Below, in pieces: positions 7,659 to 16,098 of a stretch of 34,875 bases of DNA. The position numbers and the translations under genes were made by a program. How positions within the stretch are numbered: the stretch's first letter is position 1; each line of letters begins with the position of its first letter. Location: contig DMDF01000017.1 in NCBI GenBank assembly GCA_003446605.1, forward strand, positions 1 through 34,875, written 5' to 3'. This DNA is from Anaerolineaceae bacterium. Its GTDB lineage: Bacteria > Chloroflexota > Anaerolineae > Anaerolineales > Anaerolineaceae. The notes beneath the pieces were generated by a model. The model was given only the letters and a program-made list of their open reading frames with translations, was not told where the DNA came from and did no database searches.

Positions 7659-7706
7659 GTTTTTGATGTAGTTTTTTATCTTAATAATCGGAATTTAAAA
7701 ATAGAA

Positions 7707-8420
7707 TTATGAGTTCTCAACTAGCCTCCGAAAAAAGTTACATCGTTCTTGTAGCGGGCAAATTTCACAGTGCGGTTTGCGCGCTTGGCAAATTTCTCTG
7801 CCCAACCGGATGATATTGAGATGCCCAGCTTCATATTGATCGGGTGAAAAAAGGCTCTCCATGTATAGGTGGCATTCTTCTACATTCATATTCTCGGGTC
7901 TGATGCCAAATCTGCCTGTTACGCGATAAATATGGGTGTCCACTGGAAAGGCAGGCATCCCGAGTGAAAATTGCATCACAATGGCTGCTGTTTTCATTCC
8001 TACTCCCTTGAACTGCAATAAGTACCCCCGTACTTTTTCTCGATCCCAGTCTGTTAAAAAATCCAGATCGAGCTGGGCATGCTCCTGGCTGATTTGCTGC
8101 AGTACCGTCTTGATGCGCTTCCCTTTTTGATTTTCCAATCCGGCAGGACGTATGGCAGCAATGATCTTTTCAACATCTGCATCACGTACCTCTTCCCAGG
8201 TCGGGAAGGCAGCCCGCAGGCGATTGAAAGCGATATCGCGATTGTGATCGTTGGTGTTTTGGGAGAGGATAGTGGAAATCAATTCATCAATCGCTGGAAG
8301 GGGAGTACGCCAGGTTGGCAGCCCATATTTTTCCAGCAATGCTTGATAAAGCCAGCGTGCATTTGCTTTATCTTTTTCAATCTGTTCTTCTGTGACCTTG
8401 TTCAACGTTTGATTTTCCAT
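7707..8420 (-). CDS. nth: Endonuclease III-family DNA glycosylase/AP lyase
   Basis: A 237-residue HhH-GPD base-excision repair enzyme that removes oxidised pyrimidines and cleaves at abasic sites. The helix-hairpin-helix ends in KGVGMKTAA, giving the catalytic Lys at 143. The Asp of VDTHIYRV is residue 161. The C-terminal Cys residues at 211, 218, 221 and 227 follow the C-x6-C-x2-C-x5-C pattern of the [4Fe-4S] cluster. The ILSQNTND segment near 51-58 is the usual substrate-side helix. All key residues are present. The ATG at 8420 overlaps the end of the asparaginase gene by 19 bases, so it is the last gene of the minus-strand run that starts at miaB. It could be an Nth-like paralogue with a different base preference. 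Confidence 0.9.
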   Translation of the reverse strand: MENQTLNKVTEEQIEKDKANARWLYQALLEKYGLPTWRTPLPAIDELISTILSQNTNDHNRDIAFNRLRAAFPTWEEVRDADVEKIIAAIRPAGLENQKGKRIKTVLQQISQEHAQLDLDFLTDWDREKVRGYLLQFKGVGMKTAAIVMQFSLGMPAFPVDTHIYRVTGRFGIRPENMNVEECHLYMESLFSPDQYEAGHLNIIRLGREICQARKPHCEICPLQERCNFFRRLVENS

Positions 8421-9490
8421 GCGCGCAAAGATTCTACAAGTTGTGTGGAGGGTCTGATCTCTCCGATGGGGATATCACGCCAGTTGGCGATGGGATGGCG
8501 ATCATAAACCTGTAATTGTTGTTCCATATCTGAAGAAAGCAATCCAAAATGGTGAAGAATGCTCATAATCACCACCGGGCGAGCTCGTTCTTTGAGATCC
8601 CCATCGCTGATCTTTACCATAATTCCCAGAGCAGGGCTGCCTGGTTGAAGGGCGTCAGGCATAATGCCAACGCCGAAATACCCTTCTGCTCCGGTTTTCG
8701 CGATCAGTTTACCAGATGTGGCTTTCATGATATCCGTATCAAAACGTTCGGGTCCGGCAACCAAATAGGGATAAGCCATCATGGCGTGGGTGATCTTGTG
8801 ACAGGCGGCTGCCCGTTGTGAGGAAAGAGACTTAGGTTGGCACAGTAGCGCATACGCGCGAGCAGCATTCCGCATGGGTACTGCAAACACCGGCGCAGAA
8901 CACCCATCCACTCCCATCTCGAATTGACCTGCCGGGAAATCAAACATTTCACCACAGGTTTTCAGGATTAATTGTTGGGTGGGATTATCGAGATCAAGAT
9001 ATGTTTCTTTAGGCGCACTAAGCAGTGTTGCCAGTGCCAGCATGCCGCTGTGTTTGCCAGAACAATTATGCCTCAAGCTCGATAGCTCTTCCTCACCCCG
9101 TATGATGTGATTTGCTGTGACACGATCAAACGGCAGATGTATTCCGCATTGCAGGTCTTTCTCGCTGATCCCTAACTTTTTCTGCAATCCCTGTAAAACG
9201 GTGACATGTTCATTAGTTCCCGAATGGGATGCGCACATGATGGCAATCTCAGGATTGCTGAAATGGTACTGCTCGGAAGCAGGATTTTCTAACAGGGCAA
9301 GCACCTGAAGAGGTTTGGCGGTGGAGCGTAAATAGGTGACCAGATCAGGATCGCCCATCTGGAAGTGAACCTTACCGGCGTTATCGCACACGACCACAGA
9401 ACCAAAATGGATGGACTCAACAATTGCTCCACGGGTGAGTTCTACCAGTGGCTCGTAGGTTTTAGCTAGCATATTCCCTCGACTTATCAT
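8402..9490 (-). CDS. Type II (rhizobial-type) L-asparaginase family protein
   Basis: A 362-residue member of the Asparaginase_II family (PF06089 type), which hydrolyses asparagine to aspartate and ammonia and is unrelated to the E. coli AnsA/AnsB fold. Conserved landmarks are LVELTRGAIVES near the N-terminus, RSTAKPLQ, CASHSGTNEH, NCSGKHSGML and GVDGCSAPVFA, in the family order and at the usual length. Two starts are possible: ATG 9490, four bases after the previous stop, and ATG 9472, which has a GAGG just upstream. The second loses only six residues and seems at least as likely. It is probably co-transcribed with the MBL-fold gene upstream and the nth-like gene downstream. Confidence 0.88.
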   Translation of the reverse strand: MISRGNMLAKTYEPLVELTRGAIVESIHFGSVVVCDNAGKVHFQMGDPDLVTYLRSTAKPLQVLALLENPASEQYHFSNPEIAIMCASHSGTNEHVTVLQGLQKKLGISEKDLQCGIHLPFDRVTANHIIRGEEELSSLRHNCSGKHSGMLALATLLSAPKETYLDLDNPTQQLILKTCGEMFDFPAGQFEMGVDGCSAPVFAVPMRNAARAYALLCQPKSLSSQRAAACHKITHAMMAYPYLVAGPERFDTDIMKATSGKLIAKTGAEGYFGVGIMPDALQPGSPALGIMVKISDGDLKERARPVVIMSILHHFGLLSSDMEQQLQVYDRHPIANWRDIPIGEIRPSTQLVESLRAWKIKR

Positions 9491-9494
9491 GAAA

Positions 9495-10331
9495 TTAACG
9501 CATATTTCGGATGAAATACTGGCTGACCCCCCATTTTAAGCGGGCTTTATAATGTTCCTGCATTTTCTTAGTTTTGGTGGGGAAGTTATCTAGCAGGCTG
9601 ATGGCAAATTTCTCAAGCTGTGCCTGATCAATATTCTTGGAGGATAACTTTCCTAGTTTTTTCTTTACCAGATTGAGGAATTTAATCTGTTCATTGATAT
9701 CGTTTTTTCCAACGATTCCTGATCTTCCACTGATGATGGTATAGTTTTTATACAGATCAGATTTCAAGATTTCCAAAATTTCCAACCAAGGGTCAAGTTC
9801 AGCGTTCTCAAGGAAAGGTGGTTCTCCAACCATAACTGCATCACCTACAAAAATAATACTTTGCTGAGGGAGATCAATCCAGATTGCCCCCCGTGAGGGA
9901 CCAGGGCGGTGATCTAATTCTGCCATTTCATCCCCCCATTCCAATCTCATTTTGGATGAGAAAGTAATCTCGGGATTGATCCATTGCAGAGGACCTATCT
10001 CGGGGTAAAGTTCCCATTCGCTGCCTGTGTCAGAGGATGGAAAACGGAAATTGGAGGGTCTGCCCTGAATAGCTTTACTGGTTTTTTCATGTGCGATAAC
10101 CGGAACCTTGATGGGAATAGCACAAGTAGTGCGATCAAAATGCTCATCCATCAGAACCTGAATGCGGCTGGAGCCCCCGTCATTTTTCATGGCTATGGTT
10201 CGCCATGATTGAACATCTTTTGGGGTCAGCGGTGAGTCAATAAAAATCACCCCTCTGGGAGTTTTAATGACACCTACTGTTACTCCACTCATTGATGTTT
10301 CAATGATGATGTTTTCGTTTATATCTTGCAT
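9495..10331 (-). CDS. Metallo-beta-lactamase-fold protein with degenerate metal site
   Basis: A 278-residue protein whose strand order fits the MBL fold: an early GVTVGVIKTPRGVIFIDSP pair, HRPGPSRG at 141-148 (compare HxxGHTPG), and IIFVGDAVM at 159-167, which carries the bridging Asp164. The usual HxHxDH is replaced by DEHFDR at 62-67, so the first and last His are Asp and Arg. His64, Asp66, His141 and Asp164 remain. Either it binds a different metal set or it has lost hydrolase activity. The C-terminal 100 residues are Lys-rich and helical. It lies four bases from the asparaginase gene. The substrate cannot be assigned. Confidence 0.7.
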   Translation of the reverse strand: MQDINENIIIETSMSGVTVGVIKTPRGVIFIDSPLTPKDVQSWRTIAMKNDGGSSRIQVLMDEHFDRTTCAIPIKVPVIAHEKTSKAIQGRPSNFRFPSSDTGSEWELYPEIGPLQWINPEITFSSKMRLEWGDEMAELDHRPGPSRGAIWIDLPQQSIIFVGDAVMVGEPPFLENAELDPWLEILEILKSDLYKNYTIISGRSGIVGKNDINEQIKFLNLVKKKLGKLSSKNIDQAQLEKFAISLLDNFPTKTKKMQEHYKARLKWGVSQYFIRNMR

Positions 10332-10418
10332 TCAGATTCTCCACCAATCCGTAAATATTTTTTATCTTCATGCTGTATTATTATATGCCATACATTTTTA
10401 TTGTTGGCTTATCTATCT

Positions 10419-11222
10419 TCACCCTACCTTCTGACGGATATCCCTTCTTATGGCGTTACATTTTTCACAATGCAGGTCATTGCAGAGTAAAGCATAGGGG
10501 TCTGTTGACAACAACGCGACCGCTGTGGAAACAAGATGATCAAGGGACACACTATAGCATGGATCACCCACAATTTGTGTTTTCTTCATGTCGGCATCGA
10601 GCTGATACAGAATCTTGTGAAATCCCCTTGGACAACCGGGAAAATGAGGACATTCTTTGATGCCATCCTGCGTGATTGCCCAACGGACAAATTGTTTCCT
10701 GCCACTTACCTGTTCACAAAAATGCAGGCTGAATAATGCAGAGGGATCTTTTGCAAGCAATACGATTTTCGCATCCTTCCCTTGTAAAAAACGGATATGA
10801 CCATAGGGGTCAGAAATTGTTTGTGATATGAGTGCGCTATCTAGACCCAACCCAAGGAAGGAAAAGATGGGGTGGGCAGATCTGGAAACATCAGGATAGT
10901 TCCGAAATATTTCACTGATCTGGCTGTCAGCGAAATCTGCCGGCAATTCCGGTGTGAATATGGCTGCATCAAGGTTCGAAATTCGACCGCTCCCGTAATT
11001 GATTAAATTATCAGGAGGACCAAATTCGGGAATGACCATGGTCCGATAAGTGAAACTGGGCATGAGAATATTATCGATGCTTCCCAAGATTGCTCCCAGG
11101 ATGGTTTGAGCACCCCCACGTACTTGCGGAATTAATTGCGAGGAAGCGTAAACGATAGTTGGGTCGCTTCGTTCAATGCAAAGATCCTGCAGAGCTGTTT
11201 TTATATCTCGATACTGTAGCAT
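10419..11222 (-). CDS. AAC(3)-family N-acetyltransferase
   Basis: A 267-residue protein of the aminoglycoside 3-N-acetyltransferase / YokD family, which uses acetyl-CoA to acetylate amines. Landmarks are an early DLGI-like helix, the stretch ILMPSFTYR, and VSRSAHPIFSF, the family's Arg-Ser-x-His-Pro signature. Near the C-terminus LHFCEQVSGRK carries the conserved His-x-x-Glu area. The last 25 residues add a Cys-containing tail (CNDLHCEKCNA), which could bind metal and is not typical of resistance enzymes. The chromosomal position among housekeeping genes argues against a mobile resistance gene. The natural substrate is unknown. It is spaced 29 bases from the upstream M23 gene. Confidence 0.75.
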   Translation of the reverse strand: MLQYRDIKTALQDLCIERSDPTIVYASSQLIPQVRGGAQTILGAILGSIDNILMPSFTYRTMVIPEFGPPDNLINYGSGRISNLDAAIFTPELPADFADSQISEIFRNYPDVSRSAHPIFSFLGLGLDSALISQTISDPYGHIRFLQGKDAKIVLLAKDPSALFSLHFCEQVSGRKQFVRWAITQDGIKECPHFPGCPRGFHKILYQLDADMKKTQIVGDPCYSVSLDHLVSTAVALLSTDPYALLCNDLHCEKCNAIRRDIRQKVG

Positions 11223-11251
11223 AGGTTGTATGAATTATAGGATAAAGTGCA

Positions 11252-11962
11252 TCAATTTTGATGGGTTCCACAAACCGGAATAATATCTTTGTTTTCCTTC
11301 CCATTCAATGGTAACCCTAAATATGGGGAAGGATCGAGAGTGTTTTTAATTTCAAGCTCATTTTTAAAAGTACCGTCACTATCTGATTGAACGATCGAAA
11401 AATGAAGGTGAACTCCTACCGGATTATTAGGAGTACCCGAATAATTTCCTTGATACCCCAACAGGGTGCCGGCTGCTACGAAAACTTCACTTGTTCCTGC
11501 GGGAAAAGTATCAATGATGTAAGAGCTCCCATTCTCATCTGCCAGATGGGTGTAATAGATCCATATTTGCCGCCCTGATTGCAGGGGGTCATCTGGAATG
11601 CGAATGATAAGGGATGATTTCCAGTCGGGCAGTCGTGTAAGGTATCCATCATACGCGGCGTAAACCGGTGTAATTCCAGCTTCGGTTCCGCCGAAGATAT
11701 CAATTCCCTGGTGCGTGTGACCGATTTGAAATGAATCTCCCCACAGATATCCGATCATGCCATCAGTTGGGATAAAAAAGGGAGCATCCTGACATTGTTC
11801 ATTGGCATGGACTGCCCAATCAGCGTGGTCTTGTGGATCACGTATCCATTGCACTACCTTCCCGGATCGCTGGGGATGCAGGATGGTCTCGTAAAATACG
11901 ATCACAACCAACACAGTCAGAATTCCAACACACGTTAGTACGATCTTGCCTATTGTTTTCAT
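11252..11962 (-). CDS. Membrane-anchored M23-family metallopeptidase
   Basis: A 236-residue protein starting at ATG 11962, whose first base is the last base of the miaB TAA stop. A longer in-frame start at 12013 would overlap miaB by 52 bases and adds only hydrophilic residues before the signal anchor. Residues 5-25 are a transmembrane anchor. The LytM/M23 domain shows the zinc ligands His84 and Asp88 (in GHTHQGID) and the HLH motif with His185 and His187 (VHLHF). This is a complete zinc site for cutting peptidoglycan cross-bridges or stem peptides. It lacks LysM repeats, unlike the two other M23 proteins in this window. The gene is translationally coupled to miaB. Confidence 0.87.
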   Translation of the reverse strand: MKTIGKIVLTCVGILTVLVVIVFYETILHPQRSGKVVQWIRDPQDHADWAVHANEQCQDAPFFIPTDGMIGYLWGDSFQIGHTHQGIDIFGGTEAGITPVYAAYDGYLTRLPDWKSSLIIRIPDDPLQSGRQIWIYYTHLADENGSSYIIDTFPAGTSEVFVAAGTLLGYQGNYSGTPNNPVGVHLHFSIVQSDSDGTFKNELEIKNTLDPSPYLGLPLNGKENKDIIPVCGTHQN

Positions 11963-13290
11963 TACTTTGTTTCGTTGTCGAGATTTCCAATCATAGACCA
12001 GGGTCCGGTCCATGTGATGTTGACATCTTTTTCTTGCCCCAGCAGGGATTCCGGAGAATCACAAAATACCAGCTTATTGGTGAGGGTTCTCCCATACCAG
12101 CGTTCTTTCTTTTGTCCTTCGAAAAGGACTTTAATCTTCTGGTACAGGTATTTTTCATTGATGCTGGCAGTAATTTGCTCTTGCAGGCTTTCCACAGCTC
12201 TGAAGCGTTCCCATTTTTCCACATCAGAGACGTCATCCGGCATGTTCTCCGCTGAATGGGTGCCGGGGCGGGGTGAATAGCGTGCCACATGCGTCATATC
12301 CGGTTTCACCTCATCTAGTACTTGCAGTGAATGCTCGAATTGTTCCGCGGTTTCTCCCGGGAACCCCACGATTAGATCGGTGGCAATGGAGGAGGAGGGG
12401 AAGAGTACGCGGATTTTCTGAACAATGGATAAATATTTTTCAACCGTGTATCCCCGCCGCATTCTACGTAATACTTCATCATCACCTGCCTGAATGGGGA
12501 GTTCAAAGTGCGGCATTACTTTAGGCAGTCCGGTCATCGTGTCTAATAGCTCATCTGTCATCCAGTTTGGATGCGAGGTAAGGAAACGGATGCGCTGAAT
12601 ACCTTCAATCTGATGGATGTCGGTAAGCAGTTCCCCCAGAGTTGGATATGATGGATTCTCATGACCATAGCGGTCTACAATTTGCCCCAGCAGGGTGACC
12701 TCTTTAATTCCTTGCCGCGCAAGGCTGCCCACCTCCGCGAGGATCTCTTGCGGCGGACGGCTGATCTCTTTGCCGCGCCGCAGCGGGATGACGCAGTAGC
12801 TGCAAGCATGAGAGCACCCCAGAACAATGGGAACAAAGGCAGCAATGGAATTTCCACGCATCTCTGCTGGCAAAATAAAATCAGCATCGTTTTCGAGGAT
12901 CGACTGTGCCTGATCGCGTAATTCATTTGCTTTTACCATATCAGTGTCGAGCAAGTATCTCACCAGCTGGTTGATATCTGAGGGTGCAGAGAAAATATCC
13001 ACGAACGGGAAGCGTTTTTTCAAGAGGGTGTAATCTCCCACCCCGACCATACAACCCATCAAGCAGATCACTGCCTGTGGATTTTCCTGTTTCACTTTTT
13101 TTAATGATGAAAGCCTGCCTATGGCTTTATCCTCGGCGCTTTGTCTGACCACACAGGTATTTAATACGATCACATCCGCTTTCTCGATCTTTCCAGTGGG
13201 AGAATATCCCAGCTGTTCCAAAGTCGAGGAAAGCCTGACCGAATCAGCGACATTCATCTGACATCCTTCTGTCCATATGTGGTAAAGCAT
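11962..13290 (-). CDS. miaB: tRNA-2-methylthio-N6-dimethylallyladenosine synthase
   Basis: A 442-residue radical-SAM methylthiotransferase that adds a methylthio group to i6A37 of tRNAs reading UNN codons. The N-terminal UPF0004 domain opens with WTEGCQMNVADS, the MiaB type of this motif, and carries cluster ligands Cys10, Cys46 and Cys80. The radical-SAM triad is CSHACSYC with Cys159, Cys163 and Cys166. A TRAM-like domain fills the last 65 residues (KVLFEGQKKERWYGRT). The promoter has TTGAAA and TATAAT with a 16-base spacer. The -10 ends six bases before the ATG, so the mRNA is probably leaderless. It leads a six-gene minus-strand run. Confidence 0.93.
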   Translation of the reverse strand: MLYHIWTEGCQMNVADSVRLSSTLEQLGYSPTGKIEKADVIVLNTCVVRQSAEDKAIGRLSSLKKVKQENPQAVICLMGCMVGVGDYTLLKKRFPFVDIFSAPSDINQLVRYLLDTDMVKANELRDQAQSILENDADFILPAEMRGNSIAAFVPIVLGCSHACSYCVIPLRRGKEISRPPQEILAEVGSLARQGIKEVTLLGQIVDRYGHENPSYPTLGELLTDIHQIEGIQRIRFLTSHPNWMTDELLDTMTGLPKVMPHFELPIQAGDDEVLRRMRRGYTVEKYLSIVQKIRVLFPSSSIATDLIVGFPGETAEQFEHSLQVLDEVKPDMTHVARYSPRPGTHSAENMPDDVSDVEKWERFRAVESLQEQITASINEKYLYQKIKVLFEGQKKERWYGRTLTNKLVFCDSPESLLGQEKDVNITWTGPWSMIGNLDNETK

Positions 13291-13296
13291 GCGGCG

Positions 13297-13324
13297 ATTA
13301 TATCAATAATTCAGACTATTTCAA
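13297..13324 (-). promoter_or_regulatory. miaB promoter, leaderless layout
   Basis: Minus strand: -35 TTGAAA (13319-13324), 16-base spacer and -10 TATAAT (13297-13302). Only six bases (CGCCGC) separate the -10 from the miaB ATG, so transcription would start at or next to the start codon. Confidence 0.65.
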
Positions 13325-13348
13325 TCTAATTAAATGGGTGGGATAAGG

Positions 13349-13354
13349 TAAAAT
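13349..13354 (+). promoter_or_regulatory. -10 box of the C39 peptidase gene, leaderless layout
   Basis: TAAAAT is followed by AGCCGC and then the ATG, the same six-base distance as on the miaB side. No good -35 is visible at 16-18 bases. Confidence 0.45.
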
Positions 13355-13360
13355 AGCCGC

Positions 13361-14638
13361 ATGCAATATCCCGAATATATACCGTATAAAAAAAAGAACA
13401 GGAAAGGGCTCAAGATTCTTTTTCTGATATGTTTGCTCATCTTATTGGCAATTGGGTTGTATCAGATTCCCCGTGTAAATCGTGTGGTTAGCTGGCGCAT
13501 TGACCTGGCTCGTACATATATTCACCGATTGTTCAATCCCGTATCTGATTTACCAGCGCCGGTTGTCAGCCGTATCAGTGCGCCTGGTACACCTACCATC
13601 ACCGCAATACCGGCAACCATCACACCAACCCCGCTGGTTTCTCCCACTCCAACACAGGTACCTACTCCTATTCCATCAGAAGTTGTTTTGACTGCTCCAG
13701 CTTACGATGAAGTACGCGATAAACAGGATTGGAATAATTGTGGACCCGCCACCCTGGCTCTTACATTACGATATTACGGTTGGGAGGGTGATCAGTATGA
13801 CATTGCAAAGATTGTCAAACCCACGCGTGATGACCGCAACGTAAATGTAGATGAACTGGTCTATTATGTACACAATTACTCCGGCTGGCTCAACGCAGAG
13901 TTTCGTGTGGGTGGGGATGTGGAACGTATTAAACAACTGATTGCCGCGGGTTTTCCGGTGATGATCGAGGAGTCTTTCACCACCGACCGCCAGTACTGGC
14001 CGGAGGATGATCTGTGGTCGGGGCATTATTTGTTGATAACCGGATTCAATGATGCTACGCGTACGTTCATCGTCCAGGATACCGAATTAGGAGCAAACCA
14101 AAGCATCAATTATGATATCCTCGATAAGAATTGGCAGTCTTTCAACCGGGTGTATATTATGGTATACCGCCCAGAGCATGAAGAAATCTTGAAAAATGTT
14201 CTTGGTGAGGATTGGGATGTGGAAAAGAATCGTGAGAATGCACTGGCTGCAGCGCAACAGGAAACACAGAACAATCCTGATAATGCCTTTGCATGGTTCA
14301 ATCTGGGTACTAACCTGACCTCCTTTAAGCGCTATACCGAAGCTGCACAAGCATACGATACCGCGCGCAGCCTGGGGCTGCCGCAACGAATGTTACGCTA
14401 TCAGTTTGGACCTTTCATTGCATATTTCCAGACGGGCAGGACAGAAGAAGTTATGACCCTTACCAAGTATGCACTTGAGATCTCCCGCACATCTGAAGAA
14501 GCCATGTTGTGGCGAGGATGGGCATTTTATCAAAATGGAGATGAAGATACAGCTCTGAAGTATTTTCGCGACGCATTAAAGATCCGCGAAGACTATGAAG
14601 ATGCTCTTTGGGCGATCGATTACATTAGCGCGAATTAG
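13361..14638 (+). CDS. Membrane-anchored C39-like cysteine peptidase with TPR-like tail
   Basis: A 425-residue protein. A basic N-terminus and a transmembrane helix at about 18-36 are followed by a Pro/Thr-rich linker (about 75-108). The C39-like peptidase domain follows, with catalytic Cys127 (WNNCGPAT), His222 (SGHYLLITGF) and Asp240 (IVQDTE). From about residue 295 the sequence is helical with TPR-like spacing (AFAWFNLGTNL..., MLWRGWAFYQNGD..., DALKYFRDALKI). Chloroflexota carry many such proteins. The domain should face outside the membrane. In the C39 family the enzymes often process leader peptides of exported peptides, but no ABC exporter is fused or adjacent, so the substrate is unknown. 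Confidence 0.82.
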   Translation: MQYPEYIPYKKKNRKGLKILFLICLLILLAIGLYQIPRVNRVVSWRIDLARTYIHRLFNPVSDLPAPVVSRISAPGTPTITAIPATITPTPLVSPTPTQVPTPIPSEVVLTAPAYDEVRDKQDWNNCGPATLALTLRYYGWEGDQYDIAKIVKPTRDDRNVNVDELVYYVHNYSGWLNAEFRVGGDVERIKQLIAAGFPVMIEESFTTDRQYWPEDDLWSGHYLLITGFNDATRTFIVQDTELGANQSINYDILDKNWQSFNRVYIMVYRPEHEEILKNVLGEDWDVEKNRENALAAAQQETQNNPDNAFAWFNLGTNLTSFKRYTEAAQAYDTARSLGLPQRMLRYQFGPFIAYFQTGRTEEVMTLTKYALEISRTSEEAMLWRGWAFYQNGDEDTALKYFRDALKIREDYEDALWAIDYISAN

Positions 14639-14647
14639 GGACGGGTG

Positions 14648-15328
14648 ATGGGTATAATTCTTTCTGAAATTGAAGCAATTTTTTTTGATATTGATGGAAC
14701 ACTCAGTAATTCAGATGACCATATCATAGAAGAGATAACTCGCCGCATCCGTTTTCTTCGCTTTTTCTGGAAAGAACAGAATCTCCAAAAATTTGCCCGT
14801 GCATCCGTAAGCCTAGCAATGACAGGCTTTAATATTTCATACCATCTTGTTGATCGGCTGGGAATTGACGATTTTATCGTCAGGACATTTCCGCATAAAA
14901 AGAAGAACCGTGATCGCGAAAGTTTTGATAAAGACCATTCCTTAATAACCGGTGTAGAAGAAATGTTACAGGATCTTCATCGTAAATACCGGTTGGGGAT
15001 TATCAGTGCCCGTAGCGATAGTGGGGTGTTGGATTTCATCCAAAAATTCTCTTTACAGCAATATTTTGACGTGTTGGTTTCAGGTCAAACTTGTTATTAC
15101 TCAAAGCCTTTCCCCCATCCACTGCTATTTGCGGCAGATGCGATGCATGTACAACCTGAGCGCTGTTTGATGGTTGGAGATACCGTAGTAGATATCCTAG
15201 CTGGTAAAGCTGCAGGTATGAGAACGATCGGTGTACTTTCGGGTTTTGGTACGCAAAAAGAATTAAAAAAGGCGGCTGCTGATTTTATCCTGAAATCCAT
15301 CGCAGACCTGCGTTTCCTGTTAAGCTAA
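14648..15328 (+). CDS. HAD-superfamily phosphatase (phosphoglycolate phosphatase-like)
   Basis: A 226-residue HAD hydrolase. Motif I is FFDIDGTL with nucleophile Asp14 and general acid Asp16, motif II is IISARSD, the motif III lysine is in SKPFPHP, and motif IV is MVGDTVVDI. The cap of about 70 residues between motifs I and II is helical (C1 type), as in phosphoglycolate phosphatase or PpaX. The exact substrate cannot be inferred. I chose ATG 14648; a GTG immediately before it at 14645 is in frame and equally usable. It starts nine bases after the C39 gene, so the two are likely one unit. Its stop overlaps the convergent btuD stop by three bases. Confidence 0.83.
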   Translation: MGIILSEIEAIFFDIDGTLSNSDDHIIEEITRRIRFLRFFWKEQNLQKFARASVSLAMTGFNISYHLVDRLGIDDFIVRTFPHKKKNRDRESFDKDHSLITGVEEMLQDLHRKYRLGIISARSDSGVLDFIQKFSLQQYFDVLVSGQTCYYSKPFPHPLLFAADAMHVQPERCLMVGDTVVDILAGKAAGMRTIGVLSGFGTQKELKKAAADFILKSIADLRFLLS

Positions 15329-16095
15329 TATTCTGGATAGATGAATGCAGGAACGCCATCCTCTCCTTCTCTGATCTGAATGGGATATTGATATACCCTG
15401 GAAAGCCGGTTTTCTGTCAGGACTTTTGATGGTTTCCCTTCTGCTTCAACTTTGCCTCTGGAGAGCAGCAGAATTTCATCGCAAAAACGCAGGGCTTGAT
15501 TCAGATCATGCATGGCAATGATGACGGTTGTCTTTTCTTTTTTGACGTGTTCGAATAATAAAGCCAGAAATTCCATCTGGTAGCGAATATCCAGATGGGT
15601 GGTTGGTTCATCTAAAAGCAGCAAAGGAGTTTCTTGTGCAAACGCTCGCGCCAGGATAACGCGCTGCTGCTCGCCCCCTGATAACATTTCAGCAGGCAGG
15701 TCAGCCAGTTTCAGAATGTTGGTGCGCTGCATGGCGCTTTTTACGATCTGATCGTCTTTTGGATTTGTTCTCCCAAACCAGTTCAGGTATGGCGTTCTTC
15801 CCATGCTTACGATTTGTTGCACCGTGAACCCTGCCGGAATGGTTCTGCTTTGCGGGACGGTGGCAATTAACTGGGCTCGTTCCTGTGGCGGGAGGGCAGT
15901 CATATCTCTTTTCTTAAATTGAATTTTGCCAGAATCAACACGCAGAGAACCATTGATCGACCGAATCAAAGAGGTTTTGCCAGCGCCGTTCGGACCGATC
16001 AAGCCCAGGATCTTGCCCTTGTGCAATTGAAAGGAGACGTTATCCAAGATAGTAGCAGTATCAAATGAAAGGGAAATATTTTCTACTGATAACAT
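15325..16095 (-). CDS. btuD: ABC transporter ATPase, vitamin B12/siderophore type
   Basis: A 256-residue ABC ATPase of the FecE/BtuD class that powers import by the adjacent permease. Walker A is GPNGAGKT at 34-41, the Q-loop is near 82, the signature LSGGEQQ is at 138-144 and Walker B is LLLLDEP around 158-164, with the switch His in IIAMHDLNQA. All catalytic residues are intact. It starts three bases after the permease stop and closes the three-gene operon. The cobalamin riboswitch upstream of the operon points to cobalamin or a cobinamide as the substrate. Family membership alone would also allow ferric siderophores. Confidence 0.92.
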   Translation of the reverse strand: MLSVENISLSFDTATILDNVSFQLHKGKILGLIGPNGAGKTSLIRSINGSLRVDSGKIQFKKRDMTALPPQERAQLIATVPQSRTIPAGFTVQQIVSMGRTPYLNWFGRTNPKDDQIVKSAMQRTNILKLADLPAEMLSGGEQQRVILARAFAQETPLLLLDEPTTHLDIRYQMEFLALLFEHVKKEKTTVIIAMHDLNQALRFCDEILLLSRGKVEAEGKPSKVLTENRLSRVYQYPIQIREGEDGVPAFIYPEY

Positions 16096-16098
16096 CTT

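Larger units (their letters stand above)
13287..13364. repeat. 9-bp inverted repeat spanning both divergent start codons
   Basis: GCATGCGGC at 13287-13295 and GCCGCATGC at 13356-13364 are perfect inverted copies, 60 bases apart. Each contains the start codon of one divergent gene (miaB and the C39 gene) in the same position. Confidence 0.6.

Noticed and set aside
10380..10385. Minus-strand TATAAT before the MBL-fold gene as a promoter
   Set aside because: No acceptable -35 at 16-18 bases, in AT-rich DNA where such hexamers are expected by chance.
10419..11222. Acquired antibiotic-resistance gene
   Set aside because: No mobile element, integron or composition change is visible around it; a native role is more likely.
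11963..12013. Longer start at 12013 for the M23 peptidase
   Set aside because: It would overlap miaB by 52 bases and put a basic hydrophilic stretch before the signal anchor; ATG 11962 fits the stop-start overlap.
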